DNA of 64,000 nucleotides, taken from positions 35,522 to 99,521 of the forward strand of contig MNJR01000064.1 in assembly GCA_001920415.1 (NCBI GenBank), given 5' to 3'. The position numbers were made by a program, and so were the translations under genes. Shown here one piece after another: positions 60,135 through 64,000 of the stretch. Each line of letters begins with the position of its first letter. Within the stretch, counting starts at the first letter, position 1. Origin of the DNA: Acidobacteria bacterium 13_1_20CM_3_53_8 (lineage in GTDB: Bacteria > Acidobacteriota > Blastocatellia > Pyrinomonadales > Pyrinomonadaceae). Under the pieces are notes generated by a model, which was not told the DNA's origin, did no database searches, and was given only the letters and a program-made list of their open reading frames with translations.

Positions 60135-61760
60135 ATGACTTCATTACGCAGAGAACGGGTCGGTGAGGAGCGCGGGCGGCGTCGCTCAACTTACGGCCTG
60201 GAAAATTACGGCATACGCGAGCCGGGCGCTGTTTACTGGAACTTGAATACGCCAGAGCTTTACGAAGAGATTGCGCGGCGCGAGGAAGGAATCATCTCCG
60301 CTTACGGCTCGCTCATAGTTGACACGGGCGAGCACACAGGGCGCGCTGCCAAAGACAAGGCAATCGTGCGCGAAGCAGAGAGCGAAGATAAAGTTTTCTG
60401 GGGCGATGTGAATCGTGATTTCCCGCAAGAAAATTTCAATTCAATAAAGGAGCGCATGATGGCGCATGCGCGTGGGCTTGATCTTTTCATTCAAGACACA
60501 TTCGCCGGAGCAGACCCGCGCTATCGTTTGCCCGTTCGTATCATAACGGAGTTGGCGTGGCACTCGCTGTTTGCCAGAACAATGTTTCTGGACGACATAA
60601 AGGTCGAAGACCATCGGCCTGAATTCACGGTCATAAACTTTCCTAGCTTTCATGCAGACCCGCAACGCGACGGCACGCGCTCGCCCACCTTCATTTTGAT
60701 GGATTTCAGCCAGAGGCTTGTGCTCATAGGCGGCACGTCTTACGCTGGTGAAACTAAAAAGAGCGTCTTCACAATCCTCAATTATTTGTTGCCGCAGAGA
60801 GGCGTTCTCTCTATGCACTGCTCCGCGAACGTTGGCGATGAAGGCGATACTGCCATCTTCTTCGGATTGTCGGGCACTGGCAAGACTACGCTCTCGGCAG
60901 ACCCAGAAAGAAAGTTGATAGGCGACGACGAGCACGGCTGGTCTAATGACGGAGTCTTTAATTTCGAGGGCGGATGCTACGCGAAAGTCATACGGCTGTC
61001 GCCGGAAGCCGAGCCGGACATCTACAGAACCACTAGAATGTTCGGGACAGTTTTGGAGAACGTAATCTTTGATACGGTAACGCGCGAGCTTGATCTGGAC
61101 GATGCATCGAAGACCGAGAACACGCGTGCGGCTTATCCCCTAGAGAGCATTCCGAACATAATGCCGTTGGGCTACGCTGGACACCCTCGTAACATCATCA
61201 TGCTTACGGCTGATGCCTTCGGCGTGCTTCCTCCTGTTGCCCGTCTCACGCCTGAGCAGGCCATGTATCACTTCCTTTCCGGCTACACAGCGAAAGTCGC
61301 TGGAACTGAAAAGGGAGTGAAAGAGCCTGAAGCGACCTTCTCGACATGCTTCGGCGCGCCGTTCATGGTCTTGCACCCCGGGGTTTATGCAGACCTTTTG
61401 GGAAAGAAGATGAGCGAGCACAAGGCAGACTGCTGGCTGGTGAACACAGGCTGGAGTGGTGGGCCATACGGTGTGGGCAAGCGCATGAAGATTCAGTACA
61501 CGCGCGCCATGATTCGCGCAATCTTGAACGGCTCGCTCGCTGGCGTTGAAACCAAACCCGATCCAATCTTCGGCGTAAATATTCCCGTCTCCTGTCCAGA
61601 TGTTCCTGCGGAAGTCTTGCAGCCGCGCAACACATGGTCAGACAAAGAGGCTTACGACCGACAGGCGCGCGACCTTGCGAGAAGATTCAACGAGAATTTT
61701 AAGAAGTACGCTGACGGAGTTTCGGAAGCGGTTCGCGCGGCTGCGCCCGTTGGGGATTAA
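60135..61760 (+). CDS. pckA: Phosphoenolpyruvate carboxykinase (ATP)
   Basis: Converts oxaloacetate and ATP to PEP and CO2 in gluconeogenesis. 541 residues, standard length. Kinase-1a P-loop [14 protein letters not shown], kinase-2 region IGDDEHGWS, active-site sequences [26 protein letters not shown] and [15 protein letters not shown] are all present. GGAG lies before the ATG. Confidence 0.97.
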   Translation: MTSLRRERVGEERGRRRSTYGLENYGIREPGAVYWNLNTPELYEEIARREEGIISAYGSLIVDTGEHTGRAAKDKAIVREAESEDKVFWGDVNRDFPQENFNSIKERMMAHARGLDLFIQDTFAGADPRYRLPVRIITELAWHSLFARTMFLDDIKVEDHRPEFTVINFPSFHADPQRDGTRSPTFILMDFSQRLVLIGGTSYAGETKKSVFTILNYLLPQRGVLSMHCSANVGDEGDTAIFFGLSGTGKTTLSADPERKLIGDDEHGWSNDGVFNFEGGCYAKVIRLSPEAEPDIYRTTRMFGTVLENVIFDTVTRELDLDDASKTENTRAAYPLESIPNIMPLGYAGHPRNIIMLTADAFGVLPPVARLTPEQAMYHFLSGYTAKVAGTEKGVKEPEATFSTCFGAPFMVLHPGVYADLLGKKMSEHKADCWLVNTGWSGGPYGVGKRMKIQYTRAMIRAILNGSLAGVETKPDPIFGVNIPVSCPDVPAEVLQPRNTWSDKEAYDRQARDLARRFNENFKKYADGVSEAVRAAAPVGD

Positions 61761-61791
61761 ATTCAGAAGGAAAAGTCTGGACTAAGCTGAG

Positions 61792-61836
61792 AAGCAGTTG
61801 CGGTGAGAATCACTAATCATCGCAACTGCTTTTTTG
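61792..61836. terminator. Terminator shared by convergent pckA and the ATPase gene
   Basis: Stem AGCAGTTGCG / CGCAACTGCT followed by TTTTTT on the plus strand. Its right arm encodes the last residues (KKQLR) of the minus-strand ATPase, so the terminator overlaps coding sequence. Confidence 0.8.
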
Positions 61837-64000
61837 TACGACGACGTGAGGCGGATTTCTTTTTCTTCGCGCGTGGTTTCCTCTGAGGCTTAGCTGTTTG
61901 ACTATAAGCTTGACGGAGTTTAGCTACAATCTCATCCACTATACCGCGCACCTCTGGCGACAGTTTTTCTAACAATGATGCATCGTTCGTTTGCAAATAA
62001 TCAATCGCGCGTACGAGTGGGAAAAAGGGTTCATCTAAGTCTGAATCTTCGATCAATTGACGAACAAATCGCATTCGCATCAAACTCGGTTTGTCTACTA
62101 GCGTTACTTCTATTATCGCTTTTAGGAATAAGTCCTTCCACGCATCATTTTTTATCTTCTTAAAAGATTTTATCGTCTCATACCAAGCGTCTTTGGCTGA
62201 TTTGTAATCTTCTTCATGCATGTGAGCAAAGAATCTTACCATGTAAGAAACTCCCCGCAATGCCCATGACTTAGGAGTATCCGGGTTAATTTGCGAAATA
62301 GTATCGAAGTAATTAAACGCATCACTATTTTTTCCCAAAGCATAGCTAAACGAAGCACAGTAAACCAAAGCTTCAAGATTATTTGGATCTATTTCTAGAA
62401 ATCGTTTAAAGTTGTCAAGCGCTTCCTTATGCTTGCCCAATTCATAAAGTGCCCTGCCTCGCAAAGACCAAGTTTCAAATGAACTAGTGTTAAGCTGCAA
62501 AGCTTGATCAAAACTTGCTACGACTTCTTCCCATCGCTTCAATTCAACAAGGGCAATTCCACGACGACCCCATGCAAAATCATCTGTTGGGTCTAGCCGA
62601 ATAGCTTCATCGAAACTTGCTATCGCTTCCTTAAATCGCCCGAGGCCGCCCAACGCAGTACCATGAATATCCCAAAATACTGGTGCTGTTTTAATTTCCT
62701 TAAGCAAATCTTCGATAAGGGGTAATACATCACCGAACCGACCTTCTTTTAAGGAATTAAGCATGTAATCGAGGAATGCCTTAAATGCCTGCTCCCCTTT
62801 CATAAAATATCGCTCATCAATACAGCCTGCATTATTAAGTTTAGTTAAGATTTCTGGCGAAAGCTCTTCTAGTTGTATTATTGGGAGTACATCTCGTTTT
62901 AGCGTTTCAAGATCATTTAATTCAAGATGTCCTAAAATAATGCCTTCCATCACGCGGGCGCGCATTAAAGAATCAACCATTGCCTCTGCCAAATAACGCT
63001 GGTATTCAAGGGAGTTACGTGCTTCATGTAGGCGTCCCGCAGTCAAGGATTCACGAAAACGTGCCTCTAATAGTTTACTTTGCATGTCTATCTCCTTCGC
63101 ATCATATATGGCTTTCAGAATGTTGACTAACCATCCCATCCGTTCGCGCGCATCACGTCCGAAACGCATCTGATGCCAGATTGCATACAAGGGTTCGGAG
63201 AGAGTGTAGTAGCTGCTGCGCCCGCGAATATTTGCGGCGCGGACGTAACCATATTCTGCGAGCCGCTTGAGTTGCGCGCTCACTTGGTTTGTTGTCATGC
63301 GCGTGCCCGCAGCAATCTCAGTCGGAGTCAATCCCTCATTTGTCTTGCTGCTGATGCGTGCTATGTGATCTACGATTTTTCGTTGCTGCGGCGGAAGGCT
63401 TTCGACTTTATGTTTGTAGTACGGCGTGACTTCATCCAGAAGCTTTTCAAGGGCAAGTCGAACTTCTGAGATTTCAGAGTGCGTGACCACGCGATAGAGC
63501 ATTAGTACCAGACGCGGATTGCCTCCTGTGAAATGCTCAAGGGCGCGTAGGCGGCTGGTGTTTGCTTGAAGCTTTTCTTCAAAGTTCTCTTGCTTATCAA
63601 TCGCCGCGCGTTTGCGAAGTAAGTCCTGCATCTGCTCGAACGCTAAATTTGGGAGATTATAAATCTTGAAGAAGTTATAGAGCGGCTGGTCGTAAGCTCG
63701 CGCTTCTTCAAAAAATGTTGGGGCTGCGCCGATGAGCATCATTGTGCCGTCGTTCATTAGCATATTGCGCAGCCGCGCGTTGTCCTGCTCGTCGTTGATC
63801 TGTTCGAGAATCATATCGAAGTTATCAACTAGCACAACCAGACGCTTATTATGTTTACGTCGCCAGTCTTTGATAAGAGCCAGCGCCGCCTCTTGCAAGT
63901 CATCGTTCTTCCGATACTGTGTCTTGAGACTATCGGTGCGTTCGAGCAGTTCTGTGTCTTGCGTGTCTGCGGAAAGATGCGCGAGGATTTCAATCCAAAA
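61817..64000 (-). CDS. AAA/STAND-like ATPase with winged helix and TPR repeats, 5'-truncated by window edge
   Basis: Open to the window end; at least 727 residues. The visible N-terminal part is the late AAA/NACHT-like domain: Walker B-type LVVLVDNFDMIL, then MLIGAAPTFFEE as a sensor segment; the P-loop must lie beyond 64000. Then a winged helix (GLTPTEIAAGTRMTTNQVSAQLKRLAEYGYV), and from about residue 370 several TPR units (AIASFDEAIRLDPTDDFAWGRRGIAL, ALDNFKRFLEIDPNNLEALVY). A basic tail (KPQRKPRAKKKKSASRRRTKKQLR in parts) ends it. The 62-63 kb portion is more AT-rich than neighbours. Role unknown; a signal or defence ATPase is possible. Confidence 0.75.
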   Translation of the reverse strand, partial: FWIEILAHLSADTQDTELLERTDSLKTQYRKNDDLQEAALALIKDWRRKHNKRLVVLVDNFDMILEQINDEQDNARLRNMLMNDGTMMLIGAAPTFFEEARAYDQPLYNFFKIYNLPNLAFEQMQDLLRKRAAIDKQENFEEKLQANTSRLRALEHFTGGNPRLVLMLYRVVTHSEISEVRLALEKLLDEVTPYYKHKVESLPPQQRKIVDHIARISSKTNEGLTPTEIAAGTRMTTNQVSAQLKRLAEYGYVRAANIRGRSSYYTLSEPLYAIWHQMRFGRDARERMGWLVNILKAIYDAKEIDMQSKLLEARFRESLTAGRLHEARNSLEYQRYLAEAMVDSLMRARVMEGIILGHLELNDLETLKRDVLPIIQLEELSPEILTKLNNAGCIDERYFMKGEQAFKAFLDYMLNSLKEGRFGDVLPLIEDLLKEIKTAPVFWDIHGTALGGLGRFKEAIASFDEAIRLDPTDDFAWGRRGIALVELKRWEEVVASFDQALQLNTSSFETWSLRGRALYELGKHKEALDNFKRFLEIDPNNLEALVYCASFSYALGKNSDAFNYFDTISQINPDTPKSWALRGVSYMVRFFAHMHEEDYKSAKDAWYETIKSFKKIKNDAWKDLFLKAIIEVTLVDKPSLMRMRFVRQLIEDSDLDEPFFPLVRAIDYLQTNDASLLEKLSPEVRGIVDEIVAKLRQAYSQTAKPQRKPRAKKKKSASRRRTKKQLR

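Overview
This 64 kb window is chromosomal DNA of moderate GC from a free-living, aerobic, Gram-negative-type bacterium. An Alternative Complex III operon fused to a caa3 oxidase operon, secreted S9 peptidase and NTF2-like proteins, WG-repeat and YD-repeat proteins, and abundant heptamer hairpin repeats together suggest the Acidobacteriota, probably near Blastocatellia. That placement is inference from gene content; no rRNA gene is present to confirm it. Only one tRNA (Ser-GCU) is present. I found no phage, IS element or CRISPR array.

Layout. 1-6 kb: 3' part of glpD overlapping an aminotransferase gene, rhomboid protease, dicarboxylate/amino-acid symporter, NAD kinase. 6-9 kb: secreted hypothetical protein, BrnT/BrnA toxin-antitoxin pair, small membrane protein, and a gene-free stretch that holds a probable ~550 nt structured RNA gene on the minus strand. 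9-16 kb: YkgJ-like protein, tlyA, degraded YD-repeat gene, WG-repeat protein, dxs, Spy-like protein. 16-18 kb: arsenic cluster (arsI, arsN1-like, arsR) with a palindromic operator. 18-33 kb: metallophosphoesterase, tRNA-Ser, DUF421 protein, gltX, NTF2-like protein, a candidate small RNA carrying a perfect anti-anti-Shine-Dalgarno sequence, hutI, S9 peptidase, APC transporter, second NTF2-like protein, esterase, UvrD-type helicase. 33-42 kb: ybaB, recR, DinB-like, pyrE-like, Nudix, low-complexity zinc-ribbon protein, GHMP kinase, DedA, Usp, ROK kinase. 42-56 kb: actABCDEF, a membrane protein, SCO1/SenC, coxB-A-C-D. 56-64 kb: zinc-ribbon membrane protein, [2Fe-2S] protein, DMT transporter, a possible cysteine-protease-fold protein, pckA and a partial AAA-wHTH-TPR ATPase.

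How the genes work together. The act/cox block encodes a complete quinol-to-oxygen chain: ActA-F oxidises quinol and passes electrons through c-type hemes to a caa3 oxidase whose subunit II has its own cytochrome c domain; SCO1 helps build CuA. PckA, GlpD, HutI and the transporters feed central carbon metabolism. ArsI, ArsN1 and ArsR together suggest defence against methylated and antibiotic organoarsenicals.

The most unusual property is a dense population of inverted repeats built from 7-nt (sometimes 8-nt) tandem units, in several sequence-unrelated families, at many gene boundaries. They touch start codons, supply stop codons, and in two adjacent respiratory genes (actE and SCO1) the two arms encode the basic and hydrophobic parts of the signal peptide. 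This, together with the two candidate RNA genes, is the part of the window I consider most likely to be undescribed.
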